Positions 8,953 through 18,583 are shown, counted from the stretch's first letter. The stretch is DNA of 64,000 nucleotides from Butyrivibrio sp. X503 (GCF_003625475.1 NZ_RAIQ01000001.1:248001-312000); one strand, 5' to 3'. The notes: a model not told the origin generated them from the letters alone. Translations and numbers: made by a program.

Positions 8953-9861
8953 TTAGCCTGCATATTCTTTAAGTCTTTTGGTCGCCTTCAGATAAACAAA
9001 GGTCACCAATCCAAGGAAGATCGCAGTGATAAGTGCCATAGCGGAAGCATATCCGACTTCAATATTTCTTCCTGATTTTCCAAAAAACGATTTGTAAATA
9101 TAAGTCATGACAACTTCCGTCGTACCGCCCGGTTGTCCGTTTGTGCATGAGATCACGAGATCACACACCTTAAGACTTCCAACGATCGCCATCAAAAGTA
9201 TCGACTGAAATATCGGAGCAATCATAGGAAGAGTTATCTTAAAAAATCTCGTAAATCCCGTTGCTCCGTCGATGCTTGCACAGTCATAGAGCTCCTGGGG
9301 AATGCTCTGAAGCGCCATCAAAAAGAAGATCATGTTGATACCGTAGTTCTGCCATACCGATGCTATTCCCAATATCAGCATAGCTTTCCATTTGGTGTTA
9401 AACCAGTTGATGGGCTTCTCTATAAGACCTATATTGGCAAGAATCCCGTTCACCATACCGTTATGCGAAGCAAACAACAGTGAAAAAATAAGTCCGATTA
9501 TGACCGCCGATATAATAGCGGGAAGAAAAAGCGTAACTCTGAAAAACGCCATTCCTTTCAGCTTCTTGTTAAGAAGCACCGCCAGGAGTAGGGCCAGCGG
9601 TATCTCTACCGCCAGCTTTCCTGCCGAGAGGATTACTGTATTGACAAGAGATTGCCAAAAGTCGGGATCTCTTTTGAATGCTCTTACAAAGTTGGCAAGT
9701 CCCGTAAACTTGCAATCACCGAATCCACTGTAATTTGTAAATGCATATCTAAGTATGTAAACGATAGGAACGTAACTGAATATGATAAAGCCGATCAGAA
9801 ACGGCAAGATCATCAGAAACGCCTGCACGTTATCGTCGCTTAATCTAAGCTTTTTTCTCAT
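8953..9861 (-). CDS. Sugar ABC transporter permease, MalF/UgpA type
   Basis: A 302-residue permease of the COG1175 family with six predicted helices. The EAA motif is seen near residues 192-212 (ELYDCASIDGA...ITLPM); the usual E-A-A is altered to D-C-A, but the Gly and the LP end are kept. It pairs with the MalG-type permease to form the membrane channel of a carbohydrate importer. It begins 7 bp after the binding-protein gene ends, so translation is probably coupled. Confidence 0.9.
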   Translation of the reverse strand: MRKKLRLSDDNVQAFLMILPFLIGFIIFSYVPIVYILRYAFTNYSGFGDCKFTGLANFVRAFKRDPDFWQSLVNTVILSAGKLAVEIPLALLLAVLLNKKLKGMAFFRVTLFLPAIISAVIIGLIFSLLFASHNGMVNGILANIGLIEKPINWFNTKWKAMLILGIASVWQNYGINMIFFLMALQSIPQELYDCASIDGATGFTRFFKITLPMIAPIFQSILLMAIVGSLKVCDLVISCTNGQPGGTTEVVMTYIYKSFFGKSGRNIEVGYASAMALITAIFLGLVTFVYLKATKRLKEYAG

Positions 9862-9868
9862 GTTTGTC

Positions 9869-11305
9869 TTAATCTCTCTTTACGTTATAACTTGTGGGTG
9901 CCACATAATCTTTCAGCTCTGATTCATCAAGCTCTTTAAGTCCGCCGTTCAGGCGATCGTCAAGATCTTTCAAAACTGTAGCAGCATCCTCCGAAAATCC
10001 GCCCGAGAAAAGTTTTGCAAGTGTCTCTCGCGCAGAAAGTCCCTCGTACGTGATAACACCTTTGGGATCGGCCATTCTGACTATGAACTGATTGTCCTTA
10101 AAGGTTGAAAATTCCTTCCATCCTTTTACAGATGACTCGCCCGCGATATCAAGGACCTCGCTTCTGTAAGGGATGTACATTCCCTGCTCATACATCTCTA
10201 CAAGGTTTTCATCGGCATAGAACCATTCAAGAACTCTTGCAATCTTGGAAGTATCTTTTGCTTCAAGCGCTTTCTTGGCAACGCCGAGAAGATCTACAGC
10301 GGCAACCATCTCTTTGTAGTCATATCCGTTCTCCTTAATAGTCGGAGGATCGCACACAACCCAGTTGCACTCTGCAGGGAACTGCTCTGTATATACGGCA
10401 ACGTCAAAGCTTGCTGCCATAACGATTCCCACTCTTCCTGCCGCAAACTGCGCTCTGGCGGTATCGGCGTCCATATTCTCATATCCGGGGAATACACTTC
10501 CGTCATCGATCATACCGAGAATATCCTCAACGATGGGAAGACCGTCTGAATACTTATATGTTCCGGAAACCGCATCGTATCCAAAGTGTCCGAGCGCTGC
10601 GGAAGATACGCTGTAAATGTAATGATCAAGTGTCCATCCGCTCTGAAGTGCAAGGAAGAATCCGTAAGCATCTCCGCCCGAAGCTTCTGTTATAAGCTTG
10701 GCGTCTTCTCTTACCTGATCCCAGGTTGTGGGAACTTCCTTTATTCCTGCCTTGTCAAAAAGATCCTGATTGATGATCATCTTATATGACTGAAGGCTGT
10801 AAGGAAGTGTATAAACCTTATCATCAAAAACCTGATCGCCTATTATAAGATCGTCCTTACTGTACTTTGAAAGAAGCGAATCACTTCCCTCAAGATCCGA
10901 TATCGGAACCGCATATCCTGCGCTTACATATTTGGCAAAAGTATTGGATGAAGGCCTGAAAAGATCCGGTCCATCATTAGCCATAAGAGCAACGTTTATA
11001 ACATCCGAATAATCCGAACCGTATACGGTGTATTCAATCTGAATTCCCTCTTCTTTTCCGATCGTATTGTTAAACTCTTCAATCTGTGCTTCTCTTATAG
11101 TCTGCTCATGTGCGTTATCACTCCATACCGTAACAACCTGAACATCGCCGGCAGGAGTATCTGACTTATCACCACCTGTTTCTTTTCCCGCACTCTCTGC
11201 GGAGCCCTGCGCAGCTGTGCCTCCCGACTCGGTATTTCCGCAGGCAGACACCGTAAGTGCAAGCATTGCGGAAGCAAGAAGCAACGACATAATTTTTTTC
11301 TTCAT
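9869..11305 (-). CDS. Extracellular sugar-binding lipoprotein of the ABC importer
   Basis: A 478-residue solute-binding protein (SBP family 1, COG1653). The N-terminus is a lipoprotein signal with lipobox around Cys22 (LTVSACGN), followed by a Ser/Gly/Glu-rich linker to about residue 50. The rest matches the two-lobe fold, with VWSDNAHEQ at the start of the mature domain and a YTLPYS segment. It captures the sugar outside the membrane and hands it to the two permeases downstream. A strong GGAGGAGGG site precedes the ATG. The promoter must lie in the 149-bp gap shared with the divergent histidine kinase gene, which suggests that the two-component system controls the importer. Confidence 0.92.
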   Translation of the reverse strand: MKKKIMSLLLASAMLALTVSACGNTESGGTAAQGSAESAGKETGGDKSDTPAGDVQVVTVWSDNAHEQTIREAQIEEFNNTIGKEEGIQIEYTVYGSDYSDVINVALMANDGPDLFRPSSNTFAKYVSAGYAVPISDLEGSDSLLSKYSKDDLIIGDQVFDDKVYTLPYSLQSYKMIINQDLFDKAGIKEVPTTWDQVREDAKLITEASGGDAYGFFLALQSGWTLDHYIYSVSSAALGHFGYDAVSGTYKYSDGLPIVEDILGMIDDGSVFPGYENMDADTARAQFAAGRVGIVMAASFDVAVYTEQFPAECNWVVCDPPTIKENGYDYKEMVAAVDLLGVAKKALEAKDTSKIARVLEWFYADENLVEMYEQGMYIPYRSEVLDIAGESSVKGWKEFSTFKDNQFIVRMADPKGVITYEGLSARETLAKLFSGGFSEDAATVLKDLDDRLNGGLKELDESELKDYVAPTSYNVKRD

Positions 11306-11379
11306 TAATTTCCCTCCTCCATTAAAAAACGTTAATCCTTTATAAAATGATTATATGAGCTTTTTTGCACCCGGAACAG

Positions 11380-11408
11380 TTGGAATTTTTTTACACCTTT
11401 TATACAAT
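11380..11408 (+). promoter_or_regulatory. Putative promoter of the histidine kinase/response regulator operon
   Basis: TTGGAA, a 17-bp spacer and TACAAT end 46 bp before the start codon at 11455. On the opposite strand a TATAAT box (11350-11355) may serve the binding-protein gene, but its -35 region is weak, as expected for an activator-dependent promoter. Confidence 0.5.
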
Positions 11409-11454
11409 CTACATTGGTAGTACAATACAAAATACATGGGAGGGTGTAAATTTT

Positions 11455-13020
11455 ATGGCAATCAGCGTTCTATTGCTAATAATATGTGCGATGGTGCTTA
11501 TTTTTGTTGTGCCGCACAGCAGGTACGGTCTCCCCATGTTCTTTATGATCGTCGGTATCATTCTCACGACAATTTCGGTACTTTTCCAGTATTACAGTTC
11601 ATCAAGCTATGTTCCGCCTGCGTATTTCCCACTTAGAGGTTTCGATATATTCCTGTACAGATCCGTAGGACACAGCTTCAAGCTCCCCATGAAATACATG
11701 CAGCTCGTTAGAAACTTTGGTGTCGTAATATATCTTCTGGGAATCTCGACTTTGATCGACGTCATCAGACGCAACGTCAAGCAAGGCGGAGCGGACACTT
11801 CGGTCGCAGCTTTCCTTAAATCGAAAATAATCTTCGCAGCAATTTCCATTTCCTATCTATGTTTTTACAGCACCAAAAATGCTTTTTTTGCATACTTAAA
11901 ATATCATGATCTGTCCGAACCTTCCCGTCACAGACTACAGCTCTTGTATAACTTTGCTCACACAAGCTTTAGCATTTTAATTGCCGTTTACATGTTCTAT
12001 CCACTCATTTTTTTCTTTATAAATCTGATAAAAAAGAAGATGACATGTTTTTTCGGTACGACGATAATCCTGTTTTCAAGCGTCTCTTTGATAAACTTAT
12101 GCTTCTATCATTTCATATTCGTGGGACTGTTTAAAAACAGCCCGAAGTATGTCTTTAAAACAGGCTTTTGGTACTTTAACAAAGTTTCGAGAATCCCTCC
12201 GATATACATAAATATCTATCCCATATTCGCGCTTGGAATTCTCATCTTTATCATGATAAGCATTAACGGTTTCTTTTCCCTTGATCTTATCTCATACTCA
12301 AGAAACCGCGTACTCAAAAGAAAAATTGACGATCTCAACTACAATCTCAAAGACGTTTTTCATTCGGAAAAAAATCTGATATTCTCGATGAACATATTGG
12401 CGAACGAAGCGCTCTCCTCCTACGGAAGCGATGAGGGAAAAGAAAAACTTGAAAGAATCGTCGCCATCTCGAATAAGCAGATGAAGGCTCTTTCGGATTC
12501 GCTTGGTGCGATCAAACAGCTTCATATAAAACCAAATGCGGTCGATATTCGCACGATCACGGACGAAGCAATAGAGCAGGCCCGTATACCTGCTGATATA
12601 ACCGTTGAAAAGAAATACTGCGACTTTCCGGTTCTTTGCACGCTCGATAAATATCACACACTGCATGCGATCTCCAACCTTATCATCAACTCGGTTGATT
12701 CGCTGTCCATGATGGGTTCGGTTGGCTCCGGATCGGAGATCAAAAAGCTTATCATCACAATAGAAGCCAGTGAGGAATGGGTATACTGGTCACTGTGGGA
12801 CAACGGAACGGGAATTGCTCCGAGATCCGTACGAAAGCTTATGATGCCTTTTGCCTCGACCAAGTCCAAAAATTCAAATTGGGGCATAGGTCTTCCGTAT
12901 GCATTTAAGGTTATAACTTCCCAGCTTGGTCAGATGCACATAACGGGAAGCAAGAAAAAGAACTGTCACCACGCGCTTGTGGAAATTCTTTTACCCAGGA
13001 GAAAACAGGAAAATGGATAA
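11455..13020 (+). CDS. Membrane sensor histidine kinase
   Basis: A 521-residue kinase. The N-terminal 285 residues hold about seven to eight hydrophobic segments with no large outer domain, so sensing is probably within or close to the membrane. A helical dimerisation segment carries the likely phospho-acceptor His303 (HSEKNLIF). The ATP-binding domain shows an N box (NLIINSVD, about 408), a G1 box (DNGTGI, about 449) and a G2 box (WGIGLPYA). The frame is open upstream, but the ATG at 11455 is chosen because GGGAGGGTG stands before it. The stop overlaps the response regulator start by 8 bp. Divergent orientation to the sugar importer suggests it senses the sugar or transporter status. Confidence 0.85.
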   Translation: MAISVLLLIICAMVLIFVVPHSRYGLPMFFMIVGIILTTISVLFQYYSSSSYVPPAYFPLRGFDIFLYRSVGHSFKLPMKYMQLVRNFGVVIYLLGISTLIDVIRRNVKQGGADTSVAAFLKSKIIFAAISISYLCFYSTKNAFFAYLKYHDLSEPSRHRLQLLYNFAHTSFSILIAVYMFYPLIFFFINLIKKKMTCFFGTTIILFSSVSLINLCFYHFIFVGLFKNSPKYVFKTGFWYFNKVSRIPPIYINIYPIFALGILIFIMISINGFFSLDLISYSRNRVLKRKIDDLNYNLKDVFHSEKNLIFSMNILANEALSSYGSDEGKEKLERIVAISNKQMKALSDSLGAIKQLHIKPNAVDIRTITDEAIEQARIPADITVEKKYCDFPVLCTLDKYHTLHAISNLIINSVDSLSMMGSVGSGSEIKKLIITIEASEEWVYWSLWDNGTGIAPRSVRKLMMPFASTKSKNSNWGIGLPYAFKVITSQLGQMHITGSKKKNCHHALVEILLPRRKQENG

Positions 13021-13699
13021 GATAAAGATTCTGATCGCAGATGACAATAAAGAAATAAGAGATTACTTTGGAGGAATCATTTCTCACGAGCCTGATATGG
13101 AGCTTGTCGGAAGCGTTTCTTCGGGAATGGATGCAGTCTCTTTTGCCCTGGAAAACAAACCTGACATTATCCTTATGGACATACAGATGGAGACAAGAAC
13201 CGCCGGAATTGACGCTGCCAAGCGCATCCTTTCCGAGGATAACGATATCAAGATTGTAATACTGACCATACTTGAAGACGACGATCTTCTGTTTCAGGCT
13301 TACTGCGCGGGAGTTATGGACTACATAATAAAGACGGACTCGATAACTCAGGTACTCTCTTCTATCAGGAACGTCTACAAAAATCAGCTGATCCTCCGCC
13401 CTCAATATGCTGAAAAGATCATAGAAGAGCTCAGCCATGTAAAAGAGCAACAAAAGAGTCTTTTCATGTTCATGAACATACTTACCAAGCTCTCAAACAG
13501 TGAATTTGAGATACTTAAAAGTCTTTACATGGGAATGACCTACAAACAGATCTCCGAAGTTCGCTATGTATCGACTGTAACAATAAAAAGTCAGATACAC
13601 AGCATTCTTAAAAAGTTCAATATGAAGAACATAAAAGAAGTACTTAAAGAGCTTAGATCTGTCGGTTTTGAGCAGTTCATAGATCAGAGCGGAAAGTGA
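13013..13699 (+). CDS. LuxR/NarL-type response regulator
   Basis: A 228-residue regulator. Receiver domain residues 1-120: acidic pair Asp10/Asp11, phosphorylated Asp56 (LMDIQM), Thr85 and Lys107. A GerE/LuxR helix-turn-helix follows at about 165-215 (LSNSEFEIL ... VSTVTIKSQI). The usual LuxR start LTxRE is altered to LSNSE. The ATG at 13013 overlaps the kinase end, so the two proteins are translationally coupled and form a cognate pair. Likely targets are the divergent importer operon and possibly its own promoter; this is inference from position. Confidence 0.87.
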   Translation: MDKIKILIADDNKEIRDYFGGIISHEPDMELVGSVSSGMDAVSFALENKPDIILMDIQMETRTAGIDAAKRILSEDNDIKIVILTILEDDDLLFQAYCAGVMDYIIKTDSITQVLSSIRNVYKNQLILRPQYAEKIIEELSHVKEQQKSLFMFMNILTKLSNSEFEILKSLYMGMTYKQISEVRYVSTVTIKSQIHSILKKFNMKNIKEVLKELRSVGFEQFIDQSGK

Positions 13700-13803
13700 T
13701 ACAAATTCCTATTTATTTGGTAGGTGATTAGTGCTACTATATGGTATAGGTGTAAGAGCAATTATTTGACATGCACATCATTATTTGTTAAAGGAGAACA
13801 ATC

Positions 13804-14196
13804 ATGCAGAGAGTCGAGAAATTTTTAAAAGAAGCACAGACATACTATCTTGCAACTGTAGATAAAGACCAGCCCAGAGTACGTCCCTTCGGCACAGCCA
13901 ATATTTTTGAAGGAAAGCTTTATATCCAGACAGGAAAGTCAAAAGATGTATCTAAGCAGCTCCACGTTAATCCCAAGTTTGAGATCTGCGCATTCAAGGA
14001 TGGCACATGGCTCAGAGTATCGGGAATCCTTGTTGAGGACGACAGAAGAGAAGCTCGCCAGGCAATGCTTGATGCTTATCCGGAGCTTAAGAACATGTAC
14101 AGCGCCGACGACGGAAACACAGAAGCATTCTACATCAAGGATGCTACCGCTACTTTCTACTCCTTCACAGGAGCACCTGAAACAATTACATTCTAA
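13804..14196 (+). CDS. Pyridoxamine 5'-phosphate oxidase-like flavin-binding protein
   Basis: A 130-residue split-barrel protein of the PNPOx-like family. The start (VEKFLKEAQTYYLATVDKDQPRVRPFG) is the usual first strand pair, and KDGTWLRVSG and TFYSF follow at the expected spacing. Members bind FMN, F420 or haem and reduce varied small substrates; the short clostridial type is mostly uncharacterised. True pyridoxine oxidase activity is unlikely at this length. A strong AAAGGAGAA site precedes the ATG and a terminator follows, so it appears to be a single-gene unit. Confidence 0.8.
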   Translation: MQRVEKFLKEAQTYYLATVDKDQPRVRPFGTANIFEGKLYIQTGKSKDVSKQLHVNPKFEICAFKDGTWLRVSGILVEDDRREARQAMLDAYPELKNMYSADDGNTEAFYIKDATATFYSFTGAPETITF

Positions 14197-14203
14197 AATA
14201 ATT

Positions 14204-14235
14204 AAACGCAAGACGGTAAACGTCTTGCGTTTTTA
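14204..14235 (+). terminator. Rho-independent terminator
   Basis: A 12-bp stem (AAACGCAAGACG / CGTCTTGCGTTT) with a 5-nt loop is followed by T's, 7 bp after the PNPOx-like gene. Confidence 0.92.
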
Positions 14236-14246
14236 TTTTCAGATCT

Positions 14247-14954
14247 TTACGCCTGAGCTGAAGGCTCGGTGTTGTTCTTATTATCCGAAACAGACGCGAT
14301 TGCTTTCTCTATCGCACCTTTTACAGCAGGTATGTTGATAATTATAAGCGTGAGCGCCATTTCTATAAGAATATAGCTGTAGTTATATACGATGGGATAC
14401 ACAGCCGCGAGGCTCTTAGGAAAACTCTCCGGCATGTAATCCATCCAAAAGATATATCCTCCTAGTGTATGGAAAAGCCCCCTCACAAGAGCAGCAACTA
14501 CATAACCTGTAATGAGTCCTTTCTTCTTGCCATACCAAAATCCAACGATTCCAAGTGCTGTGAAAGCAAAGAAATAATCGCAGCATGTCTGGAATGGTGT
14601 CAGGAAATATTTACCACCCGTCTGAATAAACTGAAGAATGCTGTATGCAAAAGCTGCAGATAACCCTATTCGTATCCCAAATGTGTAGCCCACAAGACAA
14701 ACAAAGAACATAGAGAACAATGTTACGGAACCGCCCATGGGAAGCTCATACTTAACATACGAAGTGATAAATGCAAGTGCAATCGCCACACCGGCAAATG
14801 TAAGACCTTTTGCAGTCATTTCCTTAGTATTTTGCCTTTTGGAAATAAAAAACGCTGCGACAAACATCACGAGCAAAAGAATCGCTACGGCCAGATAGTA
14901 ACCGGTATTGGTCAGCTCGTAATGATCTTCGATGAAACTGATAAACTTGGACAT
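14247..14954 (-). CDS. thiT: Energy-coupled thiamine transporter substrate-binding protein ThiT
   Basis: A 235-residue membrane protein with six helices, the S-component of an ECF-type vitamin importer. After an extra N-terminal helix, the core matches ThiT: GLTFAGVAIALAF, KYELPMGGSVTLFSM, LQFIQTGGKYF and LVRGLFHTLGGYIFW, which carry the thiamine-binding Trp/Tyr/Glu positions known in this family. The shared ECF ATPases and EcfT are not in the window. The start at 14954 is chosen because AGGAGG lies 8 bp before it. A TPP riboswitch lies just upstream, which independently supports thiamine as the substrate. Confidence 0.93.
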   Translation of the reverse strand: MSKFISFIEDHYELTNTGYYLAVAILLLVMFVAAFFISKRQNTKEMTAKGLTFAGVAIALAFITSYVKYELPMGGSVTLFSMFFVCLVGYTFGIRIGLSAAFAYSILQFIQTGGKYFLTPFQTCCDYFFAFTALGIVGFWYGKKKGLITGYVVAALVRGLFHTLGGYIFWMDYMPESFPKSLAAVYPIVYNYSYILIEMALTLIIINIPAVKGAIEKAIASVSDNKNNTEPSAQA

Positions 14955-14957
14955 AAA

Positions 14958-15096
14958 AATAACCTCCTGCATTTCGCTAAGAGGGTGTGCGAAAACTCAT
15001 GTTTCCTAAATATGCTTCCTTCCGCCGGTATTATCCGGTTCAAGTAATGAGGGTAAGAACAACGTTCTATCTCAGCATCTGCACCCCTAGCTTATT
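14958..15096 (-). promoter_or_regulatory. TPP riboswitch of thiT, predicted translational type
   Basis: On the minus strand the THI-box landmarks appear in order: AGGGGTGC, CTGAGA, TTGAACC, GGATAATACCGGCG and GGAAG. The aptamer covers about 15010-15092. Downstream, GCACACCCTC can pair with the first P1 strand (AGGGGTGC), and its ACCCTC part can alternatively pair with the AGGAGG ribosome binding site of thiT. No T-run hairpin follows. The expected result is that bound TPP frees the ACCCTC strand to hide the ribosome binding site. The pairing scheme is inferred by eye. Confidence 0.9.
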
Positions 15097-15111
15097 TTAT
15101 TTTTCAAACCA

Positions 15112-15140
15112 AGTTTATGCCTGTGAAAGCCAAAAGTCAA
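15112..15140 (-). promoter_or_regulatory. Putative promoter of thiT
   Basis: TTGACT, a 17-bp spacer and TAAACT on the minus strand place transcription start about 10 bp before the riboswitch. The rest of the 307-bp gap (about 15141-15261) shows no other convincing feature. Confidence 0.6.
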
Positions 15141-15261
15141 ACTTGCAAGATCAGGAAGTTTTAAATATCCGGTTACAGTTTCTACCGCTACCGAAAAACC
15201 ACCGCGCTGAAATGCCTTATGGCTGATTTGCTCAATGAAAAAATACTGTGAATCCGGGGGA

Positions 15262-16443
15262 TCAAAATCCTTTTTGCCTAAGATCACTGACAAGATTGAT
15301 ATAGAATTCTCTTACATCAAAATCCTTGATATTCTCGCGGTTCAGATCGATCATATCGCCGTGAGATATTCCTCTTTTTCCGTGAGGTTCAAGCATTGTA
15401 AAATTGCTTCCCCAAGGAAATGACTTCTCGCCGACAAGACCGTCGTTTCTTCCGTCAAAATACTTGACCAAAAGATAAGACATATTGAGCGGAAATCTTC
15501 CGGACATAGGATTGGTCTGAATCGAACCTACAGACTGGTAATAAACCTCTTCTCTGTCGAGAACCTCTTCGTTTCGCTTCTCACATGCTGCATGAGTAAG
15601 GTCTGTAACGGCGCCGATAAAATCGGGATTCTCATCGCCGAGCTTGGAAGCTCCAAGATTATAAGCCTTGGCAACAGCCTCTTTCTGAGCTACGGGAATC
15701 TTATCAAGAAGGAAATCCGCAAATTCGCAGCCTCTGTGAGGAGTGTTGATCGTAGTAAGTGATGCTACGTCTTCATACGCTCCGCACTTTGATATTGCAT
15801 ATCTCATATCAAGTCCGCCCTTGGAATGCGCGATAACATTGACCTTCTCGCATCCGGTCTGCGCTTTGATATCTTTTATTCTCTTGGCAAGCTCTTCGCC
15901 GCAGCTGGCTACAGACGAAGCGCTGTGATGTTCTCCGTAGAATATGGTCGCACCGTTAGCCTTAAGCTCATCGGGAATTCTTCCCCAATAATTCAAATGT
16001 TCAAAATCTCTGAAGAAGACACCGTGAACCATAAGTATCGGATACTTGGTCTTGCAGACCTGTTTGTCTTTTCTTTCTTTGTTAAGCTTGAATCTCTTGG
16101 ATTCATATTTCACCTCATCGTCTGCAGTCTTAATGATCTTGCCGAGCATAATAAGGTGAATGATGGGCACAAGTCCAAATAATACGCCGAGCACTCTCCA
16201 CTTTATTCCAAGCTGATTACAGTTGATATAGACTAAGATTATTCCTATCCAAAAAATAACAGATTCAACTATAACTATAAGAACTACCTTGGCGACAAAC
16301 ATTGCAGGATCTTCTCTAAAACCCGAAAAACCAAACGGGCTTTTAAAGAGATCCCAAATGTAATAGCATGACAGTATCGCGGTACTGATCAAAAAAATCT
16401 TAAGTAAAGTATTTCCTATTCTGCAAGCGTTAATTCTGTTCAT
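15262..16443 (-). CDS. Membrane-anchored alpha/beta hydrolase, lipase-like
   Basis: A 393-residue protein. The first 115 residues hold three hydrophobic segments, then a basic linker. From about residue 135 a lipase-type alpha/beta hydrolase begins: YPILMVHGVFF gives the oxyanion strand and AHSKGGLD holds the nucleophile Ser in the GxSxG-like elbow (first Gly replaced by Ala, as in Bacillus lipases). SLTTINTPHRG follows, as in lipase class 2 and PGAP1-like enzymes. A late His in the C-terminal part (SHGDMID) would complete the triad. The substrate could be a lipid or another ester. It lies upstream of thiT but is separated from it by that gene's own promoter. Confidence 0.72.
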   Translation of the reverse strand: MNRINACRIGNTLLKIFLISTAILSCYYIWDLFKSPFGFSGFREDPAMFVAKVVLIVIVESVIFWIGIILVYINCNQLGIKWRVLGVLFGLVPIIHLIMLGKIIKTADDEVKYESKRFKLNKERKDKQVCKTKYPILMVHGVFFRDFEHLNYWGRIPDELKANGATIFYGEHHSASSVASCGEELAKRIKDIKAQTGCEKVNVIAHSKGGLDMRYAISKCGAYEDVASLTTINTPHRGCEFADFLLDKIPVAQKEAVAKAYNLGASKLGDENPDFIGAVTDLTHAACEKRNEEVLDREEVYYQSVGSIQTNPMSGRFPLNMSYLLVKYFDGRNDGLVGEKSFPWGSNFTMLEPHGKRGISHGDMIDLNRENIKDFDVREFYINLVSDLRQKGF

Positions 16444-16513
16444 TTCTGTTCCCCATTTAAATTCATAATAATAAATAACTCAACAATGTTAATCTATTAT
16501 TACAAATTTTGTA

Positions 16514-18583
16514 TCATTTTGCAAGTGCCATCATGATATCGTTGCTTCTTGCTACGAAAGCGGCCATTGCATCACCTTCGAGAGGTGCATTCTGGATACG
16601 GGCAAGATCGTAAAGCTGCTCGCATATCATCGTTGTGTTCTCCGCGTCCTTGTTATCCATTACATACTGAACAAGAGGATGGTTGGCGTTGAGCACAAGT
16701 GTCTGTCCCTCATTTCCGAAGTCTCCCATGGACATTCCGTTCATGGCATACATCTTCATCATATCTGCCATACGTCTTGAATCCTCGGATACTGTAAGCA
16801 TTGAAGCCATCTTTTTGTCCTTGAGCTTCTCAAGTTTGATATTAAGCTTATCGTTCTTAAGAGCCTTCTTGATCTTCTCGCCAAGCTCTTTCTCTTTTTC
16901 CTCAAGCTCCGCGGCAACCTTCTTGGAAGTTCTGGACTTGAATGTATCTGTAAGGTCGGCGTCGATTCTCTGGAATCTGATACCTTCGTTCTTATTCTCA
17001 AGCTGCTGCATGAAAGGAGTATCGATGTTGTGGTTCATGATGAACGCTTCCATCTTCTGCGCCTTGAACATCTTGATGTACTGACTCTGCTGCTGTTCGT
17101 CGGTAACATAATAGATGGTGCGAGGCTCCTTTTCTTCGGAATCCTTGGAATCGCCGGCTTTGGCTCCGTCATCAACAACTTCAGCCTCTACTGCATTTCC
17201 GTCTTCGTCGACAGCCTTAGCCGCTTCCGCTTCTGCCTCTTTGTTGATCTGAAGCGCATCGGGAAGTGTAAGATACTTGCCATCAAGGTTCTTGAAAAGA
17301 ATGTAATCATTCATCTTCTCACAGAACTTGTCATCGCGAAGGCAACCGTATTTAATGAAGGGACTGATATCATCCCAATATTTGTCGTAGTTCTCTTTAT
17401 CTGTCTTACATAGACCTGCAAGCTTCTCCGCAACCTTCTTGCTGATGTACTCGGAAATCTTCTTAACGAAGCCGTCGTTCTGAAGCGCACTTCTTGAAAC
17501 ATTAAGAGGAAGATCGGGACAATCTATAACACCCTTTAAGAGCATCAGATACTCGGGAATTACTTCCTTGATATTGTCAGCAATAAAAACCTGATTGTTG
17601 TAAAGCTTGATCGTTCCCTCTATTGATTCAAACTCCATGTTGATCTTAGGGAAGTAAAGGATACCCTTTAAGTTGAAGGGATAATCCATGTTGAGGTGAA
17701 TCCAGAAAAGAGGCTCCTTATAATCGCGGAACACTTTTCTGTAGAACTCAAGGTATTCCTCATCCGTGCAATCCTTGGGTGTTTTGCCCCAAAGAGGATG
17801 TGTGTCGTTGAGAAGCTGAGGTCTTCTCTTGATCTTGTACTCGAGCTCAGGCTCTTTTTCCTCGCCCTCTTTTTTCTCGGGATGAACTTCTTCGATTACA
17901 ATATCGGAATCAAGCTTCTCGCTTGCCTTGATAGTCTCCGTATCCTGCTCGTTTTCCCTTGAAAGATAAATCTCATAAGGCATGAATGAACAGTATTTCT
18001 GTACTACTTCTCTGGCCTTGTACTCGTTGCAGAATTCAAGGCAATCGTCTGAAAGATGAAGTGTAATTGTTGTTCCGACTTCTTTCTTGTCACCGTCGGT
18101 CATCTCGAAATCTGAGCCGCCGTCGCATGTCCAGTGAACGGAAGCTGCATCTGACTTATAAGAAAGTGTATCGATATCAACGGAATCCGAAACCATAAAG
18201 GTCGAATAGAAACCAAGTCCGAAGTGACCAATGATCTGGTCTGCATTCGCCTTGTCTTTGTACTTATTAAGGAAATCGGTAGCACCCGAAAAAGCAACCT
18301 GATTGATGTACTCCTCAACCTCCTCGGCCGTCATACCGATACCGTTATCAACAATCTTGATGGTCTTGTCTTTATCGTTGAGTATTACATCCACACGGGG
18401 CTTAAAATCCGCAGGAAGCTCATACTCTCCCATCATATCCATCTTGCGTATCTTGGTGATCGCATCACACGCATTTGAAATTACTTCTCTGTAAAAAATA
18501 TCATGGTCCGAATAAAGCCATTTCTTTATGATCGGAAACATGTTCTCGCTGTTAATTGAAAGATTACCCTTTTTTGAAGCCAT
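16514..18583 (-). CDS. htpG: Molecular chaperone HtpG (Hsp90)
   Basis: A 689-residue Hsp90. The GHKL ATP-binding domain is clear: FYREVISNACDAI, DNGIGM and GHFGLGFYS. The middle domain starts at about 245 and the C-terminal dimerisation domain at about 500. E. coli HtpG has about 624 residues; most of the extra length here is an acidic, Ala/Glu/Asp-rich insert at about residues 444-481, probably a disordered linker. The ATG at 18583 is chosen because AGGAG lies 8 bp before it; a GTG three codons earlier would overlap this site. The upstream CIRCE element suggests heat-shock control by HrcA. Confidence 0.96.
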   Translation of the reverse strand: MASKKGNLSINSENMFPIIKKWLYSDHDIFYREVISNACDAITKIRKMDMMGEYELPADFKPRVDVILNDKDKTIKIVDNGIGMTAEEVEEYINQVAFSGATDFLNKYKDKANADQIIGHFGLGFYSTFMVSDSVDIDTLSYKSDAASVHWTCDGGSDFEMTDGDKKEVGTTITLHLSDDCLEFCNEYKAREVVQKYCSFMPYEIYLSRENEQDTETIKASEKLDSDIVIEEVHPEKKEGEEKEPELEYKIKRRPQLLNDTHPLWGKTPKDCTDEEYLEFYRKVFRDYKEPLFWIHLNMDYPFNLKGILYFPKINMEFESIEGTIKLYNNQVFIADNIKEVIPEYLMLLKGVIDCPDLPLNVSRSALQNDGFVKKISEYISKKVAEKLAGLCKTDKENYDKYWDDISPFIKYGCLRDDKFCEKMNDYILFKNLDGKYLTLPDALQINKEAEAEAAKAVDEDGNAVEAEVVDDGAKAGDSKDSEEKEPRTIYYVTDEQQQSQYIKMFKAQKMEAFIMNHNIDTPFMQQLENKNEGIRFQRIDADLTDTFKSRTSKKVAAELEEKEKELGEKIKKALKNDKLNIKLEKLKDKKMASMLTVSEDSRRMADMMKMYAMNGMSMGDFGNEGQTLVLNANHPLVQYVMDNKDAENTTMICEQLYDLARIQNAPLEGDAMAAFVARSNDIMMALAK

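Noticed and set aside
15087..15293. A 68-codon minus-strand frame between the hydrolase gene and thiT
   Set aside because: It overlaps the hydrolase 3' end, the thiT promoter and the start of the riboswitch, and has no ribosome binding site.
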